A stretch of DNA of 40,014 bases from Mycobacterium asiaticum. Its GTDB lineage: Bacteria > Actinomycetota > Actinomycetes > Mycobacteriales > Mycobacteriaceae. The notes under the pieces are model-generated. The model was not told the DNA's origin and made no database searches. It was given only the letters and a program-made list of their open reading frames with translations. The position numbers and the translations under genes were made by a program. Of this stretch, positions 24,020 through 31,595 are shown in pieces; position 1 is the stretch's first letter, and every line of letters starts with the position of its first letter. The stretch is taken from NCBI RefSeq assembly GCF_001673315.1, contig NZ_LZLQ01000126.1, positions 1 through 40,014 of the forward strand, in the 5' to 3' direction.

Positions 24020-24162
24020 CAAAAGACCGCCGCTGGAATCCCCTCACTCCAGCGGCGGCCCTTTTCGTTCGCCCGTCTCCGCTGACCGGCGGTCGATCTA
24101 GGGATTGCCCCGCGTTGCCGTCGGGGTCGGGGGGTCAGACACCAACACGGGGCTATCCGGAC
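24020..24162 (-). ncRNA. Probable F6/SfdS-type small RNA
   Basis: The minus strand carries a SigF-like promoter (GGTTA, 15 bases, GGGTAC; 24194-24169) followed about 110 bases later by a perfect 11-bp hairpin and TCTTTT, which predicts a transcript of roughly 140 nt. Its 5' part includes a C-rich segment (GACCCCCCGACCCC). M. tuberculosis encodes the SigF-dependent small RNA F6 (SfdS, ncRv10243) in exactly this place, between fadA2 and fadE5 and in the fadA2 direction. Position, orientation, promoter type and terminator all agree. I could not compare the sequence itself, and the exact 5' end is an estimate. Confidence 0.55.
24027..24065. terminator. Bidirectional intrinsic terminator
   Basis: CCGCCGCTGGA at 24027-24037 and TCCAGCGGCGG at 24048-24058 form a perfect 11-bp stem with a ten-base loop. 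T-runs follow on both strands (CCCTTTTC on plus, TCTTTTG on minus), so it can end the putative small RNA on the minus strand and any plus-strand read-through. Confidence 0.85.
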
Positions 24163-24168
24163 TAGCGA

Positions 24169-24194
24169 GTACCCAGATGATCCCGCGAATAACC
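24169..24194 (-). promoter_or_regulatory. SigF-like promoter of the putative small RNA
   Basis: On the minus strand GGTTA (24194-24190), 15 bases, then GGGTAC (24174-24169) fit the mycobacterial SigF pattern (GGTTT, 15-17 bases, GGGTAT) with two mismatches in total. It lies 40 bp past the fadA2 stop. Confidence 0.5.
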
Positions 24195-24234
24195 ACCCGT
24201 CCGAAAATTCTCTTGAGATGATTCCGGTCGCAGG

Positions 24235-25581
24235 TTATGCCTCCAGGATTGCGGCGACCCCCTGCCCGCCAGCGGCACAGATGGAGATCAGCGCGCGCAC
24301 CGTCCCCGAACCGTTGGCCTGGGCTTTCTTCTCCGCGACCTGCTTGGCGGCCTGCGCCAGGATCCGTCCGCCGGTGGCAGCGAAGGGGTGTCCAGCTGCC
24401 AGGGACGAGCCGTTGACGTTGAGTTTGGACCGGTCGATGGCACCCAACGCGGCGTCCAGGCCCAACCGTTCCTTGCAGTACTCCTCCGATTCCCAGGCCT
24501 GCAGGTGAGCCAGCACCACGGAGGCGAACGCCTCGTGGATCTCGTAGAAGTCGAAATCCTGCAGGCTCAGACCGTTGCGGGCGAGCAGCCGCGGCACCGC
24601 GTATGTCGGCGCCATCAACAGACCGTCTCTGCCGTTGACGTAGTCCACCGCGGCCGTCTCGGCGTCCACGAAGTAGGCCAGCGGCGACAGCGAGTGCGCC
24701 GACGCCCATTCCTCGGTGGAAAGCAGGGCCACCGAGGCGCCGTCGGTAAGCGGCGTCGAGTTACCCGCCGTCATAGTCGCGTCGCCGTTCTTGACGCCGA
24801 ACACGGGCTTCAGCTTGGCCAGTTTCTCGACGCTGGCGTCAGGCCGCAGGTTGTCGTCGCGGTAGAGGCCCAGGAACGGCGTGACGAGGTCGTCGAAGAA
24901 TCCCCGGTCGTAGGCGGCGGCCATGTTGTGGTGGCTGGCCACGGCCAACTCGTCCTGGTCCACGCGCTTGATCCCGAGTTCCTTGGCGGTGATCGCGGCG
25001 TGCTCGCCCATGGACAGTCCGGTGCGGGGCTCGGAGTTGGCCGGGAGGTCGAGTCCGAGGTTGGCGGGCAACGAGCCCAGCAGCTTGGCCCGCTCGACGT
25101 TGGACTTGGACCGGCGCACCTTCAGCAGGGTGCGGCGCAGGTCCTCGCCCAGGCCGATCGGCGCATCCGAAGTGGTGTCCACCCCACCGGCGGCGGCCAC
25201 CTCGTAGCGGCCGGCAGCGATGCCGTCAGCGGCGGCGATGGCGGCCTGCAGGCCGGTGCCGCAGGCTTGCTGCAGGTCGAACGCCGGCGTGTACGAAGAC
25301 AGATCGGAGCCCAATACGCATTCCCGGATCAGGTTGAAGTCGCGGCTGTGCTTGAGCACCGCCCCGCCGACCACTGCACCCAGCCGTTCGCCGGACAACC
25401 CGAACCGGTCAATCAGACCGCCCAGCGCCGCGATGAACATGTCCTGGTTCGACGCCTCGGCGTAGGCGCGATCGGACCGGCCGAATGGGATCCGGTTGCC
25501 ACCGAGCACGGCGACCCGTCGCCGGCCCGGGGAACTCTTCTGAGAAGCTTTGGTCTTGGGCTCAGAGCTTGCAGGGGCCAC
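24235..25581 (-). CDS. fadA2: Acetyl-CoA acyltransferase (thiolase) FadA2
   Basis: Thiolase of 448 residues that cleaves 3-ketoacyl-CoA with CoA in the last step of beta-oxidation. The nucleophile Cys107 sits in FDLQQACGTGLQAA. Later catalytic blocks are YEIHEAFASVV, SSLAAGHPFAATGGR and the second cysteine in CAAGGQGVAAIL. The N-terminal VAVLGGNRIPFGRSDRAYAE is typical of the trifunctional-enzyme-like thiolases. The GTG start at 25581 has GGAG nine bases upstream and adds a short Ser/Lys-rich tail before the conserved core. It is divergent from fabG4 across 144 bp containing a palindrome, and convergent with fadE5. It corresponds to Rv0243. Confidence 0.94.
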   Translation of the reverse strand: MAPASSEPKTKASQKSSPGRRRVAVLGGNRIPFGRSDRAYAEASNQDMFIAALGGLIDRFGLSGERLGAVVGGAVLKHSRDFNLIRECVLGSDLSSYTPAFDLQQACGTGLQAAIAAADGIAAGRYEVAAAGGVDTTSDAPIGLGEDLRRTLLKVRRSKSNVERAKLLGSLPANLGLDLPANSEPRTGLSMGEHAAITAKELGIKRVDQDELAVASHHNMAAAYDRGFFDDLVTPFLGLYRDDNLRPDASVEKLAKLKPVFGVKNGDATMTAGNSTPLTDGASVALLSTEEWASAHSLSPLAYFVDAETAAVDYVNGRDGLLMAPTYAVPRLLARNGLSLQDFDFYEIHEAFASVVLAHLQAWESEEYCKERLGLDAALGAIDRSKLNVNGSSLAAGHPFAATGGRILAQAAKQVAEKKAQANGSGTVRALISICAAGGQGVAAILEA

Positions 25582-25654
25582 GTTTTTGTCTCCGCTAGTC
25601 AGTTGTAAGGGTCAGTTTGGGGTACCCGCGTTATCGGCAATACTACCCACTGTT

Positions 25655-25670
25655 CTTACTCTGAAGTAAG
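25655..25670. promoter_or_regulatory. Palindrome CTTACTCTGAAGTAAG between fadA2 and fabG4
   Basis: CTTACT and AGTAAG are perfect 6-bp inverted arms around CTGA, located 74 bp before fadA2 and 56 bp before fabG4. It has the TTAC-N6-GTAA layout also seen twice before fadE5, and 12 of 16 bases match a site before the tetR gene at 29824-29839. A TetR-type operator is the best guess. Confidence 0.55.
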
Positions 25671-25725
25671 TTCGACCCCGGATACGGTCCTATACCCGGC
25701 CCGCTCGACATGGAAGGCAGCACCA

Positions 25726-27090
25726 GTGGCCCCCAAGCGCTCGTCCGATCTGTTCACGCAGGTTGTCAACTCCGGCCCCGGCTCGTTCCTGGCCAAGCAA
25801 CTCGGCGTTCCTCAGCCCGAGCCGCTGCGCCGCTACAGTCCCGATGAACCGCCACTGCCTGGATCGTTGCTGATCGGCGGGGAGGGCCGCGTGGTGGAGC
25901 CGCTGCGGGCGGCCTTGGACGCCGACTACGACCTGGTGGGCAACAACCTGGGTGGCCGTTGGGCCGACTCGTTCGGCGGGCTGGTGTTCGATGCCACCGG
26001 GATCACCACACCCGATGGCCTCAAGGCGTTGCACGAGTTCTTCACCCCGCTGCTGCGCAACCTCAAGCACAACGCGCGCGTGCTGGTGGTCGGTACCACG
26101 CCGGAGGCCGCCGGCAGCACCGACGAGCGGATCGCACAGCGCGCGCTGGAAGGCTTCACCCGGTCGCTGGCCAAGGAAGTGCGCAACGGCACCACAGTGA
26201 ACCTGGTGTACCTGGCTCCGGACGCCAAGCCGGCGGCAACCGGGCTGGAATCGACCGCGCGGTTCATCCTGTCGGGTAAGTCCGCCTACGTGGACGGCCA
26301 GGTCTTCTACGTCGGGGCGGAGGACGCCGCCCCACCGGCCGACTGGGACCGCCCGCTGGACGGCAAGGTGGCCATCGTCACCGGTGCCGCGCGAGGCATC
26401 GGTAAGACCATCGCCGAGGTGTTCGCCCGCGACGGCGCCCGCGTGGTGGCGATCGACGTCGAGTCCGCGGAGGAAGCACTGGCCGAAACCGCCAGCAGCG
26501 TCGGCGGCACGCCGTTGTGGCTCGACGTCACCGCTGACGATGCGGTCGACAAGATCACCGAGCACCTGCGCGACCACCACGGTGGACGGGCCGACGTCCT
26601 GGTCAACAATGCCGGCATCACCCGCGACAAGCTGCTGGCCAATATGGACGACGCCCGCTGGAACGCTGTCCAGGCAGTCAATTTGCTTGCCCCGCAACGG
26701 CTTACCGAGGGATTGGTGGAGAACGGCACCCTCGGCGAAGGGGGCCGCGTGATCGGCCTGTCCTCGATGGCCGGTATCGCCGGCAACCGCGGCCAGACGA
26801 ATTACGCCACCACCAAGGCCGGCATGATCGGGCTCACCCAGGCACTGGCACCCGTACTGGCCGAAAAAGACATCACGATCAACGCCGTCGCACCGGGATT
26901 CATCGAGACGGAGATGACCGCCGCGATCCCGTTGGCCACCCGTGAGGTGGCCCGACGGCTCAACTCGTTGTACCAGGGCGGCCAGCCCGTCGATGTCGCC
27001 GAAACCATTGCCTACTTCGCCAATCCGGCGTCGAACGCCGTGACCGGCAACACCGTCCGCGTGTGCGGTCAGGCGATGCTGGGCGCTTAG
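25726..27090 (+). CDS. fabG4: High-molecular-weight 3-oxoacyl reductase FabG4
   Basis: Two-domain NADH-dependent 3-ketoacyl reductase of 454 residues. Residues 1-205 form the flavodoxin-like N-terminal domain particular to HMW FabG (LLIGGEGRVVEPLRAALDAD). Residues 212-454 are the short-chain dehydrogenase domain, with nucleotide-binding VTGAARGIGKT (218-228), VNNAGITRDKL, and the catalytic Ser347, Tyr360 and Lys364 in LSSMAG and NYATTKAG. These numbers match M. tuberculosis FabG4. It starts at GTG 25726, after GAAGGCAG, and is followed after 21 bp by htdX. The two would reduce and dehydrate 3-oxoacyl thioesters in succession, or run in reverse. Confidence 0.95.
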   Translation: MAPKRSSDLFTQVVNSGPGSFLAKQLGVPQPEPLRRYSPDEPPLPGSLLIGGEGRVVEPLRAALDADYDLVGNNLGGRWADSFGGLVFDATGITTPDGLKALHEFFTPLLRNLKHNARVLVVGTTPEAAGSTDERIAQRALEGFTRSLAKEVRNGTTVNLVYLAPDAKPAATGLESTARFILSGKSAYVDGQVFYVGAEDAAPPADWDRPLDGKVAIVTGAARGIGKTIAEVFARDGARVVAIDVESAEEALAETASSVGGTPLWLDVTADDAVDKITEHLRDHHGGRADVLVNNAGITRDKLLANMDDARWNAVQAVNLLAPQRLTEGLVENGTLGEGGRVIGLSSMAGIAGNRGQTNYATTKAGMIGLTQALAPVLAEKDITINAVAPGFIETEMTAAIPLATREVARRLNSLYQGGQPVDVAETIAYFANPASNAVTGNTVRVCGQAMLGA

Positions 27091-27111
27091 TCATCAACTG
27101 AGAGGGAAGCA

Positions 27112-27954
27112 GTGAACCAACCGAGCGGCCTGAAAAACCTGCTGCGCGCGGCTGCTGGGGCAATGCCCGTGGTGCCGCGTAACGACCAACTGCCCAAGCG
27201 CACGGTGACCGTCGAGGAACTGGCTATCGACCAATCCAACGTGGCCGCCTACGCCGCCGTCACCGGGCTGCAATTCGGCAACCATGTCCCGCTGACCTAT
27301 CCGTTCGCGCTGACGTTCCCCTCAGTGATGTCGCTGGTGACGGGCTTTGACTTTCCTTTTGCCGCAATGGGTTCCATCCACATGGAGAATCACATCACCC
27401 AGCACCGACCGATCGGCGTCACCGACACCGTGAACGTGCAGGTGCATGCGGAGAATCTGCGTGAGCACCGCAAGGGACTGCTGGCCGACATCGTGACCGA
27501 CGTCAACGTGGGCAATGACCTGGCCTGGCATCAGGTCACCACATTCCTGCACCAGCAGCGCACCAGCCTGTCCGACGAACCCAAACCGCCACCGCAGAAG
27601 CAGCCGAAACTGCCGCCGCCCAGCACCATCCTGCGTATCAGTCCCGGCCAGATCCGCCGTTACGCGAGTGTCGGCGGTGACCACAATCCGATCCACACCA
27701 ATTCGGTCGCTGCCAAGTTGTTCGGCTTCCCGACCGTAATCGCCCACGGAATGTTCAGTGCTGCTGCGGTATTGGCCAACATCGAAGGCAGATTGCCCGA
27801 TGCCGTGCGGTATTCGGTGCGGTTCGGCAAGCCGGTGGTGCTGCCCGCCACCGCGGGCCTTTATGTCGAGGAGGTCGGTGACGGCTGGGATATCGCGCTG
27901 CGCCACATCTCCAAGGGTTATCCGCACTTGACCGGCACCCTCCGGAACTTATAG
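27112..27954 (+). CDS. htdX: 3-hydroxyacyl-thioester dehydratase HtdX
   Basis: Double hot-dog dehydratase/hydratase of 280 residues, acting on (R)-3-hydroxyacyl thioesters. The C-terminal MaoC-type hydratase motif is clear: YASVGGDHNPIHTNSVAAK with catalytic Asp190 and His195, followed by LFGFPTVIAHGMFSAA. The N-terminal half is the non-catalytic hot-dog domain (VTGLQFGNHVPLTYPFALTFP). The GTG start at 27112 follows AGAGGGAAGC. It forms an operon with fabG4. The last six bases overlap the 3' end of the convergent ClC channel gene. It corresponds to Rv0241c. Confidence 0.94.
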   Translation: MNQPSGLKNLLRAAAGAMPVVPRNDQLPKRTVTVEELAIDQSNVAAYAAVTGLQFGNHVPLTYPFALTFPSVMSLVTGFDFPFAAMGSIHMENHITQHRPIGVTDTVNVQVHAENLREHRKGLLADIVTDVNVGNDLAWHQVTTFLHQQRTSLSDEPKPPPQKQPKLPPPSTILRISPGQIRRYASVGGDHNPIHTNSVAAKLFGFPTVIAHGMFSAAAVLANIEGRLPDAVRYSVRFGKPVVLPATAGLYVEEVGDGWDIALRHISKGYPHLTGTLRNL

Positions 27955-29190
27955 GCGCGACCCGCGACGTTTCACCCAGGTGTTCATTGCGTGCGCCGCG
28001 GTAGCGGTCACCAGGAAGACCACGAGCAACCAGATCGGCGGCCGAGCCAGCTCCCACACGAACAGCCCGGCCCATATCGGTGAGCCCTGGGTGACAGCGA
28101 GGACCCCGGCGGCACCGGCCAACGAGACCGTCGGAACGTGCAGGTGCGTACCCGCGGCCGCGTTAATCGCCAGCACCAGTAGCGATCCCGCCGCCGCACC
28201 GGTGGCCAATGACGGCGTGAGCAGCCCGCCCGCTCCCCCGGTACGCAGAAACAGTGCGGTGAGAAGCGGCTTCAACACCAGGATGGCCGCCGCCGCCGAC
28301 AGCGTCATCCCACTGGCAAGACTGACCGCAAGGATGCTCTTGCCGTTACCGGGCAGTTCGGGCCACCAGTGCGCACAGATCCCGGTCACCAGCCCAGCAG
28401 CGGCCAGCGCGGGGATCAACAGCCAGCTGCGAATCATGTGACGCGGCCGCGCCGCGTCGATGACGCGGTTGAACGCCATACCGACCGCGCAGGCCAGCGG
28501 TGCCAGGATCAAGCCGTGCGCAGTCAGCGAATACGTCGATTCTGCACTCGGCCAGTCGAGTACGGGCCGGTCGTGCGTGACGGCCGAACCGACGGCAACG
28601 GCCAGGCTGGACGTGATCAACGCCGCCCCAACCGCACGGGGTTGCCAGGTGTTCAGCAGGATGCGCAGGGTGAACAGGGCACCGGCCAGGGGAACCGCGT
28701 AGACCGCACCCAACCCGGCACCGGCCGCTGCGGCCAGCAGCACCTCCCGCTCAGCCGCAGATAGTCGTTTGAGCCATCCGGTGCTGAAATCCGCTAACAC
28801 AGCGGCGAATTGGCGGGGTGCGCCTTCCCGGCCCAACGATGCGCCGGAACCGACCAACACAATCTGCAGCAGGGCGTCAATGCTCCACGGCACACGCGGT
28901 ATCCGCTCCCGGCGGGCGATGGTTGCGCCCAGCGACGGCACATCATTCCTGCGCCGCAGCAACCACCAACCGAACCCGGCCAGTGCGGCGCCCAAGGCAG
29001 GAGCCACCGCGCGCCGGATTGGGCTGCTGCCGGCGATCCCGGCCAACAGCGAGCCGAAAGTGTAGTGATACGTCAGGTGTTCGACGAAGCGCAGCACCAG
29101 CGTGGTGCACAACCCGGCGATTCCGGCCAACAGGCCGACAATGACCACGGCACAGAAGAAGTCGAGGTTGCGCCGCACGCCCGCCGACAT
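27949..29190 (-). CDS. ClC-family chloride channel/transporter
   Basis: Polytopic ClC protein of 413 residues. The chloride-binding signatures are visible in order: GSGASLGREGAPRQF (114-128), with gating glutamate E122; GAGLGAVYAVPLAGALF; and LRTGGAGGLLTPSLATGAAAG, a variant of the GxFxP motif. Numerous hydrophobic helices with short loops fit the 18-helix fold. There is no C-terminal CBS domain. The ATG at 29190 is nine bases after the tetR stop, so the two genes are very likely one operon. The 3' end overlaps htdX by six bases. M. tuberculosis carries a VapBC toxin-antitoxin pair at this point instead, so this is an accessory insertion or an ancestral gene lost there. Confidence 0.88.
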   Translation of the reverse strand: MSAGVRRNLDFFCAVVIVGLLAGIAGLCTTLVLRFVEHLTYHYTFGSLLAGIAGSSPIRRAVAPALGAALAGFGWWLLRRRNDVPSLGATIARRERIPRVPWSIDALLQIVLVGSGASLGREGAPRQFAAVLADFSTGWLKRLSAAEREVLLAAAAGAGLGAVYAVPLAGALFTLRILLNTWQPRAVGAALITSSLAVAVGSAVTHDRPVLDWPSAESTYSLTAHGLILAPLACAVGMAFNRVIDAARPRHMIRSWLLIPALAAAGLVTGICAHWWPELPGNGKSILAVSLASGMTLSAAAAILVLKPLLTALFLRTGGAGGLLTPSLATGAAAGSLLVLAINAAAGTHLHVPTVSLAGAAGVLAVTQGSPIWAGLFVWELARPPIWLLVVFLVTATAAHAMNTWVKRRGSRL

Positions 29191-29199
29191 CGATTGCGC

Positions 29200-29796
29200 C
29201 TAGCGACCCGGCAGGCCCCGCAGCCCCGCCCAGAACAGGTCGATCATCATCTCGGCTGCCGCGTCGACTTCGATGTCGCCGACGGAAAGTCGGGTGGCCA
29301 CAGCCTCACCCGCACCCACCAAAGCCACTGCCATGATCTCGATTTCGGCGTCAGACCGTGGACTGCGGGTGCCCGCCTGCACCAATCGAGCCACCAATTC
29401 GATGATCTGCTCGCGGCCTTCACGAACCGTGTGGGCGAACGTCTGTGAGCTGGTGGCCTGGGTGTACATCACGATCCAGGACGCCCGGTTTTCGTCGATG
29501 TAACGCAGGAATGCCCCGATGGTGTTGCGTAGCATGTCTTTTGGGCTCTGACGGAAGTCGATGCCGATACGCACCCCGTCGATGAACCGGGCCATCTCAC
29601 GGTTAAGGCACGCGCCGAACAGGTCTTCCTTGGAGCCGTAGTAGAGATAGAGCATGGGTTTGGAGATCTGCGCCTGTGCGGCGATGGTGTCCATGGAAGT
29701 CTCGTGATACCCGTTGACCGAGAACATTTGTACGGCCGCGTCGAGCATCTGCTGCTCGCGGACTGCACGCGGTAGCCGTTTGGTGCCGCCTGCCAT
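29200..29796 (-). CDS. TetR-family transcriptional regulator (Rv0238 family)
   Basis: TetR regulator of 198 residues from ATG 29796, chosen because AAGGAGG lies nine bases upstream; a GTG at 29802 would overlap that site. Residues 10-55 form the DNA-binding domain, with the typical helix-turn-helix TSMDTIAAQAQISKPMLYLYYGSKEDLF. The rest is the ligand-binding domain, which contains RASWIVMYTQATSS and an acidic C-terminal region. It precedes the ClC gene in an operon and corresponds by position to Rv0238. A site at 29824-29839, just upstream, resembles the palindrome before fadA2/fabG4, so autoregulation and control of the neighbouring fatty-acyl genes are plausible, though unproven. Confidence 0.9.
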   Translation of the reverse strand: MAGGTKRLPRAVREQQMLDAAVQMFSVNGYHETSMDTIAAQAQISKPMLYLYYGSKEDLFGACLNREMARFIDGVRIGIDFRQSPKDMLRNTIGAFLRYIDENRASWIVMYTQATSSQTFAHTVREGREQIIELVARLVQAGTRSPRSDAEIEIMAVALVGAGEAVATRLSVGDIEVDAAAEMMIDLFWAGLRGLPGR

Positions 29797-29823
29797 CGTC
29801 ACCCACCTCCTTAGCCCGCCTAT

Positions 29824-29839
29824 CTGACTCTAAGGTAGG
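29824..29839. promoter_or_regulatory. Degenerate operator-like site upstream of tetR
   Basis: CTGACTCTAAGGTAGG agrees with CTTACTCTGAAGTAAG (fadA2/fabG4) at 12 of 16 bases. It lies 28-43 bp before the tetR start, and an outer inverted pair CTTAG/CTAAG surrounds the region. Candidate autoregulatory site. Confidence 0.35.
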
Positions 29840-29845
29840 AAAGGA

Positions 29846-31024
29846 CTAGCGGCCACACGTGGCATTGACGCGCTTCATGGCCGCGACCCGCACCAGCGAT
29901 TCGTCGACCCGCTGCACCGACAAGTCCCCAGCGTTAACCGCCTGCTCCAAGCGATCCAGCACCGCAGGCACTTCCTTGGTGGTGATCCACAACGCAACGT
30001 CGGAGCCGGCCTGCAGTGTCTTCAACACCGCCTCCGTCACACCGAACCGGTCGGAGATCGCGGCCATGCTGGACAGGTCGTCGCTGAACACCGGGCCGTC
30101 GAACGGCGGACCGCCGTAACCGGTTCCCTCGCGCAGCAACTTGACTGCCTCCGGGCTCAGACTGGCAGGTTCGGTGCCGGTCAACCCGGGCACCTGCAGG
30201 TGACCGATCATCACGGCAACCGGTGCCGCTCTCAGCAGCGTGCGATAGGGCACCAGGTCGTTGCCGACCAGTTCAGACAACGTCGGCGTGGTCACGCCAC
30301 CGGTGTGGGAATCGCCGGAGCCGTGGCCGTGCCCGGGAAAGTGCTTGAGCACCGGCAGCACGCCGGCATCACGCAGGCCCTGCGCGTAGGCGCCGGCCCA
30401 CTCGGTCACTTTGGCGGGATCCGGCCCGAACGAGCGGTCACCGATGACGGTGTCGTCTGGGGCGTCGGTCACGTCGACTACCGGCGCGAAGTCGATGGTG
30501 ATGCCCAGGTCCTTCATCTTGCGGCCCCGCTCAGCCACCAGATCGTGCACCTGCTGGGAGGTCATCGTCTGACCCATCTCCTTGGCCGTCGGGCCTCGGC
30601 CGCCCAGCAACGTCCGCAACCGGGACACCCGGCCGCCCTCTTCGTCGACACCCACCGCGAGTGGCAGCGGTATCGCGGCGTTGGCGATCTCAGCAAGCGG
30701 GCCGGGGAGCATGGTCAGGTCGGTGTCGCTGTCGATGATGATGCCGCCGACGTGGAAATCGTTGACGACGGCCTTGGCGTCGGCGGCATTCTTTACGCCG
30801 ACCATCAACAGCTGGGCCAGCTTGTCGCGCAGGTTCGGGATGGCTGCGGGGACGGCGGGCGGGTCGGCACACACTCGCGGGCCCGGGGCGGCGGCCGGGG
30901 TGGAGATAGCGGTCGACGAGCTGGGGGTAGTGGTGGTCGAGGGGCCCGGTTTGGTGCCGCCGTGGCAGCCCGCCACCAGCGCTGATGCGACGGCAAGGAC
31001 GGCCAGGGTGCGGGGGAAAGCCAT
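29846..31024 (-). CDS. lpqI: Lipoprotein beta-N-acetylglucosaminidase LpqI (GH3)
   Basis: Glycoside hydrolase family 3 lipoprotein of 392 residues, a NagZ-type enzyme that removes N-acetylglucosamine in peptidoglycan recycling. The signal peptide ends in the lipobox LVAGC with lipidated Cys20, followed by a Thr/Ser/Pro-rich linker to about residue 48. GH3 motifs are GVDEEGGRVSRL, KHFPGHGHGSGDSHTG (K227, H228, and the D238/H240 acid-base pair), and the nucleophile in VFSDDLSSM (probably D315). The C-terminus ends NATCGR. It corresponds to Rv0237 and lies between tetR and the small DUF2613 genes; it is divergent from them with only a 56-bp gap. Confidence 0.94.
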   Translation of the reverse strand: MAFPRTLAVLAVASALVAGCHGGTKPGPSTTTTPSSSTAISTPAAAPGPRVCADPPAVPAAIPNLRDKLAQLLMVGVKNAADAKAVVNDFHVGGIIIDSDTDLTMLPGPLAEIANAAIPLPLAVGVDEEGGRVSRLRTLLGGRGPTAKEMGQTMTSQQVHDLVAERGRKMKDLGITIDFAPVVDVTDAPDDTVIGDRSFGPDPAKVTEWAGAYAQGLRDAGVLPVLKHFPGHGHGSGDSHTGGVTTPTLSELVGNDLVPYRTLLRAAPVAVMIGHLQVPGLTGTEPASLSPEAVKLLREGTGYGGPPFDGPVFSDDLSSMAAISDRFGVTEAVLKTLQAGSDVALWITTKEVPAVLDRLEQAVNAGDLSVQRVDESLVRVAAMKRVNATCGR

Positions 31025-31080
31025 CCGGACATGCTGTCACGGGGGGTTTCACCGCGCGGTCCGGGGGGCAAATCCCTGAT

Positions 31081-31263
31081 ATGCCCGGGTTTTCGCTGGC
31101 GGCCGCATTCAGCGTCGTCGCCGGCCTGTCGTTGGGCGCCGCCGCGACCGTCGGCGTGACGCTGATGGCCCAGGAAAGCGAAAGCTCGCCGTCCGTACGC
31201 AAGGCACCGGCGCCGGTGGTCTCCACTGTGGTGCAGTACGGCGACCGCTGCCTAGGCTGCTAG
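31081..31263 (+). CDS. Small DUF2613-type membrane/secreted protein, first copy
   Basis: A 60-residue protein with one hydrophobic segment (FSLAAAFSVVAGLSLGAAAT, then VGVTLMAQ) and a short extracytoplasmic tail ending VVQYGDRCLGC. It aligns with the second copy at 31391 (pattern GLxLGAAAxxGxTLM...YGxR), and both fit the Rv0236A/DUF2613 family found just upstream of aftD in mycobacteria. It ends in two cysteines that the second copy lacks. Its last codon and stop (TGCTAG) form the first bases of a 58-bp tandem repeat, so the present C-terminus may have been created by that repeat. No good ribosome site precedes ATG 31081. Function unknown. Confidence 0.7.
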   Translation: MPGFSLAAAFSVVAGLSLGAAATVGVTLMAQESESSPSVRKAPAPVVSTVVQYGDRCLGC

Positions 31264-31383
31264 GTTGCTCATCTCCGCCCGGCCACGCATGCACTCAAGC
31301 CAGGTGCCGTCGTTCTGCTAGGTTGCTCATCCCCGCCCGGCCACGCATGCACTCAAGCCAGGTGCCGTCGTTCTGCTAGGTTG
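31258..31383 (+). repeat. 58-bp tandem repeat between the two DUF2613 genes
   Basis: Units at 31258-31315 and 31316-31373 differ at one base, and a partial third unit covers 31374-31383. Each begins TGCTAGGTTGCTCATC and ends GGTGCCGTCGTTC. The first unit overlaps the stop codon of the upstream small gene, and the array ends eight bases before the ATG of the next small gene. Confidence 0.95.
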
Positions 31384-31390
31384 GCTGACT

Positions 31391-31564
31391 ATGAACCGGA
31401 TCGTCGCGCCCGCTGCCGCGAGTGTCGTCGTCGGCTTATTGCTCGGCGCGGCCGCGATCTTCGGGATCACCCTGATGGTTCAACAGGACACCAGGCCGCC
31501 GCTGCCCGGGGGCGATCCGGGGTCGTCGGTGCTCAACCGGGTCGAGTACGGCAACCGTAGCTAG
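31391..31564 (+). CDS. Small DUF2613-type membrane/secreted protein, second copy (Rv0236A-like)
   Basis: A 57-residue protein with a hydrophobic N-terminal segment (VAPAAASVVVGLLLGAAAIF) that is either an uncleaved anchor or a signal peptide, then a short tail LPGGDPGSS and VLNRVEYGNRS. Length and position equal Rv0236A, the small secreted protein next to aftD. The ATG at 31391 lies just past the 58-bp repeat array and has no clear ribosome site. It is followed 31 bp later by aftD, on the same strand. The link with aftD suggests a small accessory role in cell-wall arabinan synthesis, but this is inference. Confidence 0.8.
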   Translation: MNRIVAPAAASVVVGLLLGAAAIFGITLMVQQDTRPPLPGGDPGSSVLNRVEYGNRS

Positions 31565-31595
31565 TCAGACGCCGGTCCGGACCGCCGGACGTGCC

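Larger units (their letters stand above)
23627..24234. other. 608-bp convergent intergenic region between fadE5 and fadA2
   Basis: From left to right it holds the fadE5 terminator, two 60-bp direct repeats, a run of five AGGCGAC units, a second hairpin terminator, and a minus-strand SigF-like promoter. I see no protein gene with a ribosome site. This is the place where M. tuberculosis encodes the small RNA F6 (SfdS). Confidence 0.7.
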
